Origin: Salarchaeum sp. JOR-1
GTDB lineage: Archaea; Halobacteriota; Halobacteria; Halobacteriales; Halobacteriaceae
Direction: 5' to 3'
Assembly (NCBI RefSeq): GCF_007833275.1
Contig: NZ_CP042241.1
Coordinates: forward strand, 558,001 to 622,000
DNA length: 64,000 bases
Shown: positions 8,630-18,131 of the stretch, one piece after another
How the letters are laid out: each line of letters starts with the position of its first letter
Numbering within the stretch: the first letter of the stretch is position 1
Program-made: the position numbers and the translations under genes
Notes under the pieces: generated by a model
Database searches by the model: none
Seen by the model: the letters and a program-made list of their open reading frames with translations, nothing else
What the model was told of the DNA's origin: nothing

Positions 8630-10033
8630 CTAGTCCGCGCTCGCGCTGTCGGCCGCGCGGCGGAGCATGCCGTCTGTCGTGGAGTACCAGAAGTAGACGC
8701 AGAGGCCGACGGCGGCGGCGACGTTCGAGAGCGTCACCGCCCAGAAGACGGCGTGGACGCCGTACCCGAGGCCGACGCCGAGGATTCCCGAACCGACCGT
8801 GGCGACGGGGACGCGGACGGCCCAGTACTGGAGCATCGTCGCGTACATCGACACGTCGGTCTTGCCCGCGCCGTTGAACCCGGATTCGACGGTGTAGATC
8901 GCGCCGAGCGCCCAGTACCCGAACGCGAGAATCACGAGGTAGTCCGCGGTGAGCGCGAGCCCCTCGGCGGTGAGCGTGGGCGCGAACACGGTGGCGATGG
9001 TTTCGGGTATCGCGAGTTGGATCGCGGCGAACGCGGAGAGCCCGATGACGGCGACAGCGACGGCGACCCACGTGGTGCGTCTGGCGCGGTCGGTGTTCTC
9101 CGCGCCGAGGTTCTGTCCGACGACGCTGGTCGCGGCGTTCCCGAGGCCGATGGCGGGGACGAACGCGACGGTGGAGATGCGCGCCCCGACGGTGTACGCG
9201 GCGAGGCCGGCCGACCCGGCGGTGAAGGAGACGACGGCGATGACCGCGACGCGGGCGGCGTGTCGGGCGGTGCGCTGGCCGGCAGCGGGCCAGCCGACGG
9301 ACACCATCTCGCGCGCCACGTCCGTGTCGAACGTGAACGACCCGGGGGAGAGCGAGAAGTTCCGGGTGCCGCGGAACGTGACGGAGACGGCGATCAGGAG
9401 ACCGAACACGAAGCCGAGGGCGGTGGCGAGCGCCGCGCCGAACACCTCGAGGCGGGGGATGGGGCCCCAGCCGAGGATGAGGAAGGGGTCGAGGACGAGG
9501 TTCGATCCGAACGAGGCGAGGTTGATGTAGAGCGCGGCCGTCGAGTCGCCGGACGCGAGCAATCCCATTTCGAGCACGTCGCTCGCGCCGGCGGCGAGCG
9601 TCCCGACGGCGTACACCTGGAGGTAGATGGCGGCGTAGTCCGCGACCGCGCCGTCGGCGCCGAGCAGGGAGACGAGCGTGTCGGCGAACAGGAGCGCGAC
9701 GACGGCGACGACGATCTGGAGCGCGATGGAGAGGACGACGCCCGCCCAGACGACGCGGCGCGCGCCCTCGTCGTCGCCCGCGCCGAGGCGCTGGGAGGTG
9801 AGGACGTGCGTGCCGGTGATGGCGAGCATCGCCGGGACGAGCGAGAGCGCGGTCAGCGGGACGACGAGGCCGACGCCGGCGACCGCGTCCTCGCCCACGC
9901 GTCCGACGAAGAACACGTCGACGACCTGCTGGGCGACGGCGACGAAGTTCTGCGCGACGAGCGGTGCGGCGAGGAGGAGGAGGGTGCGCGTGAGACGACC
10001 CTCGACCATATCTTCGTTCGATACGTCAAACAT
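8630..10033 (-). CDS. MATE-family multidrug/cation antiporter
   Basis: This is a 467-aa integral membrane protein with about 12 predicted hydrophobic segments in two homologous halves. The N-terminus EGRLTRTLLLLAAPLVAQNF and the QQVVDVFFVGRVG segment are typical of MATE (NorM/DinF-like) transporters, which export organic cations or drugs in exchange for H+ or Na+. The start at 10033 is supported by an AT-rich element (AATTT on the minus strand, about 10053-10057) 20-25 bases upstream. The substrate is unknown. It is divergent from lipA and separated by 112 bases that hold both promoters. Confidence 0.88.
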   Translation of the reverse strand: MFDVSNEDMVEGRLTRTLLLLAAPLVAQNFVAVAQQVVDVFFVGRVGEDAVAGVGLVVPLTALSLVPAMLAITGTHVLTSQRLGAGDDEGARRVVWAGVVLSIALQIVVAVVALLFADTLVSLLGADGAVADYAAIYLQVYAVGTLAAGASDVLEMGLLASGDSTAALYINLASFGSNLVLDPFLILGWGPIPRLEVFGAALATALGFVFGLLIAVSVTFRGTRNFSLSPGSFTFDTDVAREMVSVGWPAAGQRTARHAARVAVIAVVSFTAGSAGLAAYTVGARISTVAFVPAIGLGNAATSVVGQNLGAENTDRARRTTWVAVAVAVIGLSAFAAIQLAIPETIATVFAPTLTAEGLALTADYLVILAFGYWALGAIYTVESGFNGAGKTDVSMYATMLQYWAVRVPVATVGSGILGVGLGYGVHAVFWAVTLSNVAAAVGLCVYFWYSTTDGMLRRAADSASAD

Positions 10034-10145
10034 AGTTCAATACCGGAGTTATGGCCAAATTACCCGGAATGTTCATTAATCTATGGATATCGCGAGCGGG
10101 GCGCGGGAACCCCACGCTTTTGCCGTCGCGCCCGAAGGCTAGGGT

Positions 10146-11081
10146 ATGAGTCGCCGACGGAAACCGGACTGGCTGAAGATGCGGCCGCCGTCCGGCGAGC
10201 GGTTCACGGAGATAAAGCGAACCCTGCGCGACCACGACCTCCACACGGTCTGCGAGGAGGCGTCGTGTCCGAACATGGGCGAGTGCTGGAGCGGCCGGGA
10301 CGGCCCGGGGACGGCGACGTTCATGCTGATGGGCGACCGCTGCAGTCGCGGGTGTAACTTCTGCGACGTGAAGACGGGGGGGATGGAGGCGCTCGACCCG
10401 GACGAGCCCGCGAACGTCGCAGAGGCGGTCGCCGAAATCGGCCTCGACTACGTGGTGCTCACGTCGGTCGACCGCGACGACCTCGACGACCAGGGCGCGA
10501 GCCACTTCGCGGAGACGATCCGCGAGATAAAGCAGCGCGACCCGGACATCCTCGTGGAGTCCCTGATTCCGGACTTCCGGGGCGAGGAAGACCTCGTCCA
10601 GCGGATCATCGACGCGGGCCCGGACGTCATCGCGCACAACGTGGAGACGGTGGAGCGCCGGCAGTTCCCGGTTCGCGACCGGCGCGCGGGCTACGAGCAG
10701 TCGCTCTCGGTGCTCGAACAGGTCGGGCGCGCGCGGGACGTGTACGCGAAGACCTCGATAATGCTCGGCGTGGGCGAGCACGACCACGAGGTCTACCAGA
10801 CGTTGAGCGACCTCCGGGAGCGCGGCGTGGACGTGGTGACGCTCGGGCAGTACCTCCAGCCCAGCCGGTCGCACCTCGACGTCGCGGACTACGTGCATCC
10901 GCAGAAGTTCGAGACGTGGCGGGCGGTCGCAGAAGAGGAGTTGGGATTCCTCTACTGCGCGAGCGGGCCGATGGTGCGGTCGTCGTACCGCGCGGGCGAA
11001 CTGTTCGTGGACGCGCTGCGGCGGGACGACCGGTCGGTGGCGGAGGCGCGGGAGACGGCGCGCGCCCGCGCCGGCGAATAG
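10146..11081 (+). CDS. lipA: Lipoyl synthase
   Basis: This radical-SAM enzyme inserts two sulfur atoms into protein-bound octanoyl groups to make lipoate. The 311-aa protein has the auxiliary cluster cysteines C36, C41 and C47 in [12 protein letters not shown] and the radical-SAM cluster cysteines C66, C70 and C73 in CSRGCNFC. Near the C-terminus, the sequence [12 protein letters not shown] supplies the serine that ligates the auxiliary cluster. A CTTTTG box lies about 25 bases upstream of the ATG at 10146 (leaderless). It precedes the 2-oxoacid dehydrogenase operon whose E2 subunit needs lipoate, so the context supports the function strongly. Confidence 0.96.
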   Translation: MSRRRKPDWLKMRPPSGERFTEIKRTLRDHDLHTVCEEASCPNMGECWSGRDGPGTATFMLMGDRCSRGCNFCDVKTGGMEALDPDEPANVAEAVAEIGLDYVVLTSVDRDDLDDQGASHFAETIREIKQRDPDILVESLIPDFRGEEDLVQRIIDAGPDVIAHNVETVERRQFPVRDRRAGYEQSLSVLEQVGRARDVYAKTSIMLGVGEHDHEVYQTLSDLRERGVDVVTLGQYLQPSRSHLDVADYVHPQKFETWRAVAEEELGFLYCASGPMVRSSYRAGELFVDALRRDDRSVAEARETARARAGE

Positions 11082-11164
11082 GACGTTCGTCCAGTCTCGT
11101 CCGACCCCGCCCGTTCGAGAGAGCTGTTCTTCCGGAAACGAGGATGCTTTTTCGACAGTGTACG

Positions 11165-11273
11165 CTTCCCACCACAGTTAGTGGACGTAAGTCCACGAAT
11201 CGCGGGTCGCGACGGCTCGTTACGAAAACCATATGGTGCGGGATGTGGCAATTATTACTATGCAAGGACGGGG
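11165..11273 (+). promoter_or_regulatory. Promoter/operator region of the 2-oxoacid dehydrogenase operon
   Basis: The 192-base gap after lipA contains a hairpin GTGGAC-gtaa-GTCCAC (11181-11196), a perfect 10-bp palindrome ACCATATGGT (11228-11237) and a TATA-like ATTATTA (11251-11257) about 20 bases before the E1-alpha ATG at 11274. The palindrome lies just upstream of the TATA box, where a regulator would act. The spacing favours the ATG at 11274 over the in-frame upstream start at 11181. Confidence 0.5.
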
Positions 11274-12395
11274 ATGCCCGTGACTTCGATACTAGACCGC
11301 GAACCGGACGACCGCTTCCGCATCCTCGACGAGGACGGAGCGGTCGTCGACGGCGCGTCCGTCCCGGATCTCTCGGACGAGGCGTTCGTGGAGATGTACC
11401 GGACGATGAAGCTCGCGCGTCACTTCGACCAGCGCGCGGTGAGCCTCCAGCGACAGGGCCGCATGGGTACGTATCCCCCGCTCTCCGGGCAGGAGGGCGC
11501 GCAGGTCGGGAGCGCGATGGCGCTCGACGACGACGACTGGCTCGTCCCGAGTTACCGCGAGCACGCGGCGACGCTCGTCCACGGCGTCCCGCTGAAGCAA
11601 ACGCTCCTCCTCTGGATGGGGAACGAGCACGGGAACGACGTGCCCGAGGACGCGAACGTGTTCACGACGGCGGTTCCCATCGCGAGCCAGATTCCGCACG
11701 CGACCGGACTGGCGTGGGCGTCGAAACTGAAGGACGAGTCGGGGAAGGGATTCCTCTGTTACTTCGGGGACGGCGCGACCTCCGAGGGCGACTTCCACGA
11801 GGGCCTGAACTTCGCGGGCGTGTTCGACACGCCGAACGTGTTCTTCTGCAACAACAACCAGTGGGCGATTTCGGTTCCCAGAGACCGCCAGACGGCGTCG
11901 GAGACCATCGCGCAGAAGGCGACCGCGTACGGGTTCGACGGCGTGCAGATAGACGGGATGGATCCGCTCGCGGTGTACGCGACGACGGAGGCCGCGCTGG
12001 AGAAGGCGAAGAACCCGGGCGAGGGCGAGCGCCGGCCGACGCTCGTGGAGGCCGTCCAGTACCGGTTCGGCGCGCACACGACCGCCGACGACCCCTCGGT
12101 CTACCGCGAGGAGGCCGAAGTCGAGAAGTGGCGGGCGAAAGACCCGATTCCGCGCCTGGAGACGTTCCTCCGCGACACGGGCCGTCTCGACGACGAGTCC
12201 GTGGAGCGAATCGAGGGCGAAGTCGAGGAGCGCGTCGCGGACGCCATCGAGGCGGCGGAGTCGACGCCGCGACCCGACCCGCGCGAGATGTTCGAGAACG
12301 TGTACGAGGAGATGACGCCCCGGCTCGAACGCCAGCTCGCGGAGTTCGAGGGGATACGGGAGAAGCACGGCGACGAGGAGATGCTTGAGGACTGA
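11274..12395 (+). CDS. pdhA: 2-oxoacid (pyruvate-type) dehydrogenase E1 alpha
   Basis: This is the thiamine-diphosphate-dependent decarboxylase alpha chain of a 2-oxoacid dehydrogenase complex, 373 aa. The ThDP/Mg motif is visible as [13 protein letters not shown] followed by CNNNQWAIS. Other family segments are [16 protein letters not shown] and [11 protein letters not shown]1 beta follows with 1 nt between stop and start, then E2 and E3, so the complete complex is encoded. Haloarchaea generally oxidise pyruvate with a ferredoxin oxidoreductase, so the true substrate (pyruvate, branched-chain oxoacid or other) is open. The gene symbol reflects homology, not proven substrate. Confidence 0.92.
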   Translation: MPVTSILDREPDDRFRILDEDGAVVDGASVPDLSDEAFVEMYRTMKLARHFDQRAVSLQRQGRMGTYPPLSGQEGAQVGSAMALDDDDWLVPSYREHAATLVHGVPLKQTLLLWMGNEHGNDVPEDANVFTTAVPIASQIPHATGLAWASKLKDESGKGFLCYFGDGATSEGDFHEGLNFAGVFDTPNVFFCNNNQWAISVPRDRQTASETIAQKATAYGFDGVQIDGMDPLAVYATTEAALEKAKNPGEGERRPTLVEAVQYRFGAHTTADDPSVYREEAEVEKWRAKDPIPRLETFLRDTGRLDDESVERIEGEVEERVADAIEAAESTPRPDPREMFENVYEEMTPRLERQLAEFEGIREKHGDEEMLED

Positions 12396-12396
12396 G

Positions 12397-13380
12397 ATGA
12401 CTGAGACACAGAACCTAACGCTCGTGCAGGCGGTACGGGACGGCCTCCGGGACGCGATGGCCGCGGACGACGACGTGGTCGCGCTCGGGCAGGACATCGG
12501 GAAGAACGGCGGCGTGTTCCGCGCGACCCAGGGGCTCCACGAGGAGTTCGGGGACGACCGCGTCATCGACACGCCCCTCGCCGAGTCCGGCATCATCGGA
12601 ACGTCGGTGGGGATGGCCGCGTACGGCCTGAAGCCCGTTCCCGAAATCCAGTTCTCGGGCTTCATGTACCCGGGATTCGACCAGATCGTGAGTCACATGA
12701 GCCGGATGCGCACCCGAAGCCGGGGGCGGTACACGCTCCCGATGGTGCTGCGCGCGCCGTACGGCGGCGGCATCCGCGCGCCCGAGCACCACTCGGAGTC
12801 GAAGGAGGCGTTCTACGCCCACGAGGCCGGTCTGAAGGTCGTCGTCCCCTCGACGCCGTACGACACGAAGGGACTCCTCATCTCGGCGATTCGCGACCCC
12901 GACCCCGTAGTGTTCCTCGAGCCGAAGAAGATCTACCGCGCGTTCCGCGAGGAGGTGCCGGACGACCCGTACGAGATCCCGCTCGGCGAGGCGTCGGTGC
13001 GCCGCGAGGGGAGCGACGTGTCCGTGTTCACGTGGGGGGCGATGACGCGCCCGACGCTCGAAGCCGCGGAGACCGTCGCGGACGAGATGGACGTGGAGGT
13101 CGTCGACCTGCGGACGCTCAGTCCGATGGACGAGGAGGCCATCGTGGAGTCCTTCAAGAAGACCGGGCGCGCCGCGGTCGTGCACGAGGCGCCGTTCACG
13201 GGCGGGCTGGCGGGCGAAATCGCCGCCACCCTCCAGGAGCGCGCGCTCCTCCACCAGGAAGCGCCGATAGAGCGCGTGACGGGCTTCGACACGCCGTTCC
13301 CGCTGTACGCGCTCGAAGACTACTACACGCCGGGGCCGGCCCGAATCGCTGAAGGCCTGCGGAACGTCGTGGAGTTCTAG
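12397..13380 (+). CDS. pdhB: 2-oxoacid dehydrogenase E1 beta
   Basis: This is the beta chain of the heterotetrameric E1 component, 327 aa, which completes the ThDP site. Family segments include ALGQDIGKNGGVFRATQGL, DTPLAESGIIGTSVGMA and the histidine-containing GIRAPEHHSESKEAFYAH. I start it at the ATG at 12397, one base after the E1-alpha stop. A TTG four codons earlier is unlikely because it lies within the E1-alpha coding region. Two bases separate its stop from the E2 start, so expression is tightly coupled within the operon. Confidence 0.93.
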   Translation: MTETQNLTLVQAVRDGLRDAMAADDDVVALGQDIGKNGGVFRATQGLHEEFGDDRVIDTPLAESGIIGTSVGMAAYGLKPVPEIQFSGFMYPGFDQIVSHMSRMRTRSRGRYTLPMVLRAPYGGGIRAPEHHSESKEAFYAHEAGLKVVVPSTPYDTKGLLISAIRDPDPVVFLEPKKIYRAFREEVPDDPYEIPLGEASVRREGSDVSVFTWGAMTRPTLEAAETVADEMDVEVVDLRTLSPMDEEAIVESFKKTGRAAVVHEAPFTGGLAGEIAATLQERALLHQEAPIERVTGFDTPFPLYALEDYYTPGPARIAEGLRNVVEF

Positions 13381-13382
13381 AG

Positions 13383-14894
13383 ATGCCGACGGAATTCAAA
13401 CTGCCCGACGTGGGCGAGGGCGTGGCGGAGGGCGAAATCGTCGCGTGGCTCGTCAGCGAGGGCGACACGGTCGAGGAAGACCAGCCGGTCGCGGAGGTCG
13501 AGACGGACAAGGCGGTCGTGGAAGTCCCGTCTCCCTACGACGGGACGGTGAAGGAACTGCACTACGAGGAGGGCGACGTGGTTCCCGTCGGGGACGTCAT
13601 CGTGACGTTCAACGTCGAAGGCGAGGACGACCTCGACGCCGCTCCCGAGCGAGACGAGACGTCCGCCGCGGACGCGGACGCGGACACGGAGACCGCGGAT
13701 GCCGCGTCCGCCGCGTCCAGCGGGTCGGGGCGGACGTTCGCCCCGCCGTCGGTGCGGCGGTTGGCGCGCGAGCGCGACGTCGACCTCAGTACCGTCTCGG
13801 GGAGCGGGCCGAGCGGCCGCATCACCGAGGGCGACGTTCGCGCGGCCGCCGAGTCGGGCGAGGAGAGCGCGGAGGCGTCCGCGCCGAAGTCCGCGGTGAC
13901 GAAGGTCAGTGAGGAGGACGAGAAGTCGGCCGCGTCGGCCGCCACTAACGAGAAGGCCGCGTCGGCCGAACCGGTGGAGGCGGCGGGCCGGGAGAAGACG
14001 CTCGCGGCCCCGGCGACGCGGCGGGTGGCCGAAGAGCTCGGCGTGAGCCTCGACGACGTGCCGGCGAGCGAGGAGCGCGAGGACGGCGCGTTCGTGAGCG
14101 AGGCGGCGGTCCGCGAGTACGCCGAAGCCCAGCAGGCCGCGCAGGCCGCTGACACCGCCGAGGTGCGGTCGGGCGACGCCGACGGCGAGTCGGGCGAGCG
14201 CGAGGAGCGCGTGCCCTACCGGGGCGTCCGGCGCACCATCGGGAAACAGATGGCGGAGTCGAAGTACACCGCGCCGCACGTCACGCACCACGACACGGCG
14301 GTCGTGGACGCGCTCGCGGACGTGCGCGAGGAACTGAAGCCCGTCGCCGAGGAGCGGGGCTTCCGGCTGACCTACATGCCGTTCATCGTGAAAGCCGTGG
14401 TCGCCGGCCTCAAACAACACCCGTACCTCAACTCCCAGTTGGACGAGGAGAACGAGGAGATCGTCCTGAAGAACTACTACAACATCGGTATCGCCGTCGC
14501 GACCGACGCGGGCCTGATGGTGCCCGTCATCAAGAACGTGGACGAAAAGTCGATTCCCGACATCGCCGCGGAGATGCGCGACCTCATCGAGAAGGCGCGC
14601 GACCGCTCTATCAGTCGAGAGGAGATGCAGGGCGGGACGTTCACGCTCACGAACTTCGGCGCTATCGGCGGCGAGTACGCGACCCCCATCATCAACTACC
14701 CCGAGACCGCGATTCTCGGCCTGGGCGCGCTCGAAGAGCGGCCCGTGGCGGAGGACGGCGACGTCGTCGCGAAGGAGACGCTGCCGCTGTCGCTGTCCAT
14801 CGACCACCGCGTCATCGACGGCGCGGTGGCGGCGGAGTTCGCGAACACAGTCCAAGAGTACTTGGAGAACCCCAGCATGCTTCTACTCGAATAA
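13383..14894 (+). CDS. pdhC: 2-oxoacid dehydrogenase E2 (dihydrolipoyl acyltransferase) with two subunit-binding domains
   Basis: E2 is the acyltransferase core, 503 aa. The lipoyl domain occupies about residues 1-78, with lipoylated Lys43 in VETDKAVVEV. After an Ala/Asp-rich linker there are two peripheral subunit-binding domains. The first begins APPSVRRLARERDVD (about 120-155) and the second begins APATRRVAEELGVS (about 205-245). The catalytic domain carries DHRVIDGAVAAEF near the C-terminus. Bacterial PDH E2 usually has a single binding domain per chain. The stop overlaps the E3 start by one base (TAATG). Context: lipA supplies lipoate just upstream of the operon. Confidence 0.94.
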   Translation: MPTEFKLPDVGEGVAEGEIVAWLVSEGDTVEEDQPVAEVETDKAVVEVPSPYDGTVKELHYEEGDVVPVGDVIVTFNVEGEDDLDAAPERDETSAADADADTETADAASAASSGSGRTFAPPSVRRLARERDVDLSTVSGSGPSGRITEGDVRAAAESGEESAEASAPKSAVTKVSEEDEKSAASAATNEKAASAEPVEAAGREKTLAAPATRRVAEELGVSLDDVPASEEREDGAFVSEAAVREYAEAQQAAQAADTAEVRSGDADGESGEREERVPYRGVRRTIGKQMAESKYTAPHVTHHDTAVVDALADVREELKPVAEERGFRLTYMPFIVKAVVAGLKQHPYLNSQLDEENEEIVLKNYYNIGIAVATDAGLMVPVIKNVDEKSIPDIAAEMRDLIEKARDRSISREEMQGGTFTLTNFGAIGGEYATPIINYPETAILGLGALEERPVAEDGDVVAKETLPLSLSIDHRVIDGAVAAEFANTVQEYLENPSMLLLE

Positions 14895-16318
14895 TGGTCG
14901 TCGGAGATGTCTCAACCGGAACGGAACTCGCGATAATCGGCGCCGGCCCCGGCGGGTACGTCGCCGCGATTCGCGCCGGCCAGCTCGGCCTGGACGTAAC
15001 GCTCATCGAGAAGGACGCGTGGGGCGGCACCTGCCTGAACTACGGCTGCATCCCCTCGAAAGCCCTCATCACCGCGACGGACGTGGGGTACGAGGCCGAC
15101 ACCGCAGAAGAGATGGGGATTCACGCGGACGTGAAGGTGGACGTAGACCAGATGACGACGTGGAAGGACGGCGTCGTCGACCAGCTCACGTCGGGCGTAG
15201 AGAAGCTCTGCAAGGCGAACGGCGTGAACCTCGTGGAGGGCGTGGCGGAGTTCGAGAGCGAGAACAAGCTCCGGGTCGCGCACGGCGGCGACGGCCAGGG
15301 CTCGGAGACCATCGAGTTCGAGAACGCCATCATCGCCACCGGGAGTCGCCCCATCGAAGTCCCCGGGTTCGAGTACGACGGCGAGCACGTCCTGAGTTCG
15401 CGGGACGTGCTCGACCTCGACCGCGTGCCGGAGTCGATGGTCGTGGTCGGCGGCGGGTACATCGGGATGGAGCTCTCGACCGTGCTCGCGAAGATGGGGT
15501 GTGACGTGACCGTCGTGGAGATGCTGGACGACATCCTCGCGGGCTACGAGGAGGACGTGACGAGCGTCGTCCGACAGAACGCCGAGGATCTCGGCATCGA
15601 CTTCCGGTTCGGCGAGGCGGCGAGCGACTGGGAGAAACGCGACGGCGACATCGTCGTCACCACCGAAAACGAGGACGGCGAGGAGTTCCAGTACGCGACG
15701 GAGAAGGCGTTCGTCGCGGTCGGCCGCCAGCCCGTGCTCGACACCCTGAACCTCGACGCAATCGGCCTCGAACCGAACGAGGACGGCCACCTCGAAACGG
15801 ACAAGCAGGCGCAGACCGACGTGGCGGGCGTGTACGCCATCGGCGACGTGGCGACGGGCCCGATGCTCGCGCACAAGGCCTCGAAGGAGGGGCAGGTCGC
15901 CGCGGAGGCCATCGCGGGCGAACCGGCCGCGCTCGACTACCAGGCCGTGCCCGCGGCCGTCTTCACCGACCCCGAAATCGGCACCGTCGGGATGACCGAA
16001 CAGGAAGCCGAAGACGCCGGCTTTTCTCCCGCGGTCGGGAACTTCCCGATGCGGGCGTCCGGGCGCTCGCTCACCACCGGCAACGACGACGGGTTCGTCC
16101 GCATCGTCGCCGACGAGGACTCCGGGTTCATCCTGGGCGCGCAGATCGTCGGGCCGGAGGCGAGCGAGCTCGTCGCGGAACTCGGACTCGCCATCGAGAT
16201 GGGCGCGACCCTCGAAGACGTCGCCGCGACCATCCACACGCACCCGACGCTCTCCGAGGCCGTGATGGAGGCCGCCGAGCACGCGCTCGGTCACGCCATC
16301 CACACGCTGAACCGATAG
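14894..16318 (+). CDS. lpdA: Dihydrolipoyl dehydrogenase (E3)
   Basis: This FAD-dependent disulfide oxidoreductase (474 aa) reoxidises dihydrolipoamide with NAD+. Visible are the FAD-binding IIGAGPGGYVAA, the redox-active disulfide in GGTCLNYGCIPSKAL, the NAD-binding VVGGGYIGMELS and the interface His in IHTHPTLSEAVMEA. It is the last gene of the four-gene operon and its ATG overlaps the E2 stop by one base. Dihydrolipoamide dehydrogenase was characterised in halophilic archaea before the complex was recognised. Nothing is unusual in the sequence. Confidence 0.96.
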   Translation: MVVGDVSTGTELAIIGAGPGGYVAAIRAGQLGLDVTLIEKDAWGGTCLNYGCIPSKALITATDVGYEADTAEEMGIHADVKVDVDQMTTWKDGVVDQLTSGVEKLCKANGVNLVEGVAEFESENKLRVAHGGDGQGSETIEFENAIIATGSRPIEVPGFEYDGEHVLSSRDVLDLDRVPESMVVVGGGYIGMELSTVLAKMGCDVTVVEMLDDILAGYEEDVTSVVRQNAEDLGIDFRFGEAASDWEKRDGDIVVTTENEDGEEFQYATEKAFVAVGRQPVLDTLNLDAIGLEPNEDGHLETDKQAQTDVAGVYAIGDVATGPMLAHKASKEGQVAAEAIAGEPAALDYQAVPAAVFTDPEIGTVGMTEQEAEDAGFSPAVGNFPMRASGRSLTTGNDDGFVRIVADEDSGFILGAQIVGPEASELVAELGLAIEMGATLEDVAATIHTHPTLSEAVMEAAEHALGHAIHTLNR

Positions 16319-16361
16319 GGGCGGCGACGGCTTTTTCTCCCCCTCGCGGCGTACGAGGCGT

Positions 16362-17171
16362 ATGAAGGTCGTCACCCTGGGACCGTCCGGAACGTACTCG
16401 CACCGCGCCGCCACCGCCGTCTCGGAGGACGCGGACGTGGGGTTCCGAGAGTCCGTGCACGCCATCGTCTCCGCGGTCGCGGACGGCGACGCCGACCGGG
16501 GCGTGGTTCCCATCGAGAACTCCATCGAGGGGTCGGTGACGGAGTCGCTGGACGCGCTCGCGGAGCGCGAGGTCGCGGTCGTGCAGGAGGTCGTGACGCC
16601 GATTCGGCACGCGCTGCTCGCGCAGACGGAGACCGTCGAGACCGTCGCGAGTCACAGTCAGGCGCTCGCGCAGTGCCGGAGCTACCTCGACGAGAACTAT
16701 CCGAACGCCGACCGACAGGCGGTGGCGTCCACGGCGCGCGGCGTCGAGCTCGCGCGGGAGACCGCGGGCGTCGCCGGCATCGGCCACCCCGACAACGCGG
16801 GCGACAACCTCACCGTGCTCGCGGAGGACATCCAGGATCGGAACTCGAACGCCACCCGGTTCTTCGTCGTCGCCGGCGCCGCGGAGCGCTCCGACGCCGG
16901 CGGGAAGTCGACGTTCGTCGTCTACCCGGACGCGAACTACCCCGGACTGCTCCTCGACCTGCTCGAACCGTTCGCGGAGCGCGACATCAACCTCAGCCGG
17001 GTGGAGTCCCGGCCGAGCGGCGAACGCCTCGGCGACTACGTCTTCCACCTCGACGTGGCCGCCGGCCTCTACGAGCAGCGCACCCGGGACGCGCTCGCGG
17101 AAATCGACGCCATCGCCGAAGACGGCTGGGTGCGCCGCCTCGGCTCCTACGACGTTCGACACGTCGTGTAG
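16362..17171 (+). CDS. pheA: Prephenate dehydratase
   Basis: This enzyme converts prephenate to phenylpyruvate, the committed step to phenylalanine; 269 aa. The N-terminal catalytic domain begins VTLGPSGTYSHRAA and contains PIENSIEGSV and the segment NATRFFVV with the catalytic Thr. A C-terminal ACT domain (about 185-265) with ESRPSGERLGDY carries the ESRP motif that binds Phe for feedback inhibition. A GCTTTTTC box lies 26-31 bases upstream of the ATG (leaderless). Unlike pheST, no Phe leader peptide precedes it, so feedback inhibition is the visible control. Confidence 0.94.
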   Translation: MKVVTLGPSGTYSHRAATAVSEDADVGFRESVHAIVSAVADGDADRGVVPIENSIEGSVTESLDALAEREVAVVQEVVTPIRHALLAQTETVETVASHSQALAQCRSYLDENYPNADRQAVASTARGVELARETAGVAGIGHPDNAGDNLTVLAEDIQDRNSNATRFFVVAGAAERSDAGGKSTFVVYPDANYPGLLLDLLEPFAERDINLSRVESRPSGERLGDYVFHLDVAAGLYEQRTRDALAEIDAIAEDGWVRRLGSYDVRHVV

Positions 17172-17231
17172 GCGGCCGCGGGCCGCGTTGGCCGCCGACT
17201 TTTAGCGTTCGCGCGACCTACTAGGAGGTGT

Positions 17232-17651
17232 ATGACGCGACGACGCAGCCCCTTCGACGAGTTCGAACGGCTATTCGACCGGATGAGCAACCAGTTCGAC
17301 GAGTTCGAGGAGTTCGACGTTGAGAGCCGGCTCGCCGTGGACGTGGAGGACACGGGTGACGCGTTCGTCGTCACCGCCGACCTCCCCGGGTTCGAGAAGG
17401 AGGACATCGACGTGCACCTCCGGGACGACACGCTCCAGGTCGACGCGACTCACGAGGCGTCGCCCGAGGATGACGTGCAAGAGCAGTACATCCGCCGGGA
17501 GCGCTCGAAGCGCTCCGTGTCGCGGTCGCTCTCGCTCCCCGAGTCCGTCGACGAGGACGCGGTGTCCGCGTCGTTCAACAACGGCGTGCTCACCGTCGAA
17601 CTCCCGAAAGCGAGCGGGGAGGACGACTCGACGAGCATCGACATCGCGTAA
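17232..17651 (+). CDS. Hsp20/alpha-crystallin-family small heat-shock protein
   Basis: This 139-aa cytosolic holdase chaperone has an N-terminal Phe- and Glu-rich segment (SPFDEFERLFDRMSNQFDEF). The alpha-crystallin domain follows with VVTADLPGFEKEDIDVHLRD and the conserved A-x-x-x-NGVLTVELPK near residue 120. The C-terminal IxI-type motif is only weakly present (SIDIA). It stands between pheA and the peroxiredoxin gene on the same strand, with 60- and 30-base gaps, and is probably transcribed separately as a stress gene. Confidence 0.9.
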   Translation: MTRRRSPFDEFERLFDRMSNQFDEFEEFDVESRLAVDVEDTGDAFVVTADLPGFEKEDIDVHLRDDTLQVDATHEASPEDDVQEQYIRRERSKRSVSRSLSLPESVDEDAVSASFNNGVLTVELPKASGEDDSTSIDIA

Positions 17652-17681
17652 GGCTAAGTTCCGGGCGTCCGTGTATCGGGT

Positions 17682-18131
17682 ATGCTCGAACCCGGTGCGG
17701 ACGCTCCGGACGTAGCGGCACAGAACCAGAACGGCGTGCTCGTCGACCTCGACTTCGAGGAGCCCACCGTCGTCTACTTCTATCCGAAGGACGACACGCC
17801 CGGCTGTACCGTCGAAGCCAAGCAGTTCAACGCGGAACTCGACGCGTACGCGGACGCCGGCGTCGACGTGTACGGCGTCAGCCTCGACGACGTGGACTCC
17901 CACGAGGAGTTCGCGGAGAAGTACGGACTCGAGTTCGGCCTGCTCGCTGATCCGGACGGGGACATCGCGGACGCGTTCGGCGTGGACACGACCGAGGGGT
18001 ACACGGAGCGCGTGACGTTCGTGCTCGCGGACGGCGAGGTCACGCACGTCTACGAGGGCGTGAAGCCGGACGGCCACGCGCGCGACGTGCTCGGGGACAT
18101 CCTCGACGACGGCCTCGCGACCCTAGACTAA
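17682..18131 (+). CDS. bcp: Peroxiredoxin, BCP/PrxQ family, single-cysteine
   Basis: This is a thiol peroxidase reducing hydroperoxides, 149 aa. The peroxidatic Cys42 lies in FYPKDDTPGCTVEAKQF, the BCP/PrxQ signature. It is the only cysteine in the protein, so resolution must use another thiol rather than an intramolecular disulfide. The last 9 bases overlap the convergent gene at 18123-18581. It is close to the Hsp20 gene, suggesting a small stress-response group, though no shared promoter is shown. Confidence 0.93.
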   Translation: MLEPGADAPDVAAQNQNGVLVDLDFEEPTVVYFYPKDDTPGCTVEAKQFNAELDAYADAGVDVYGVSLDDVDSHEEFAEKYGLEFGLLADPDGDIADAFGVDTTEGYTERVTFVLADGEVTHVYEGVKPDGHARDVLGDILDDGLATLD

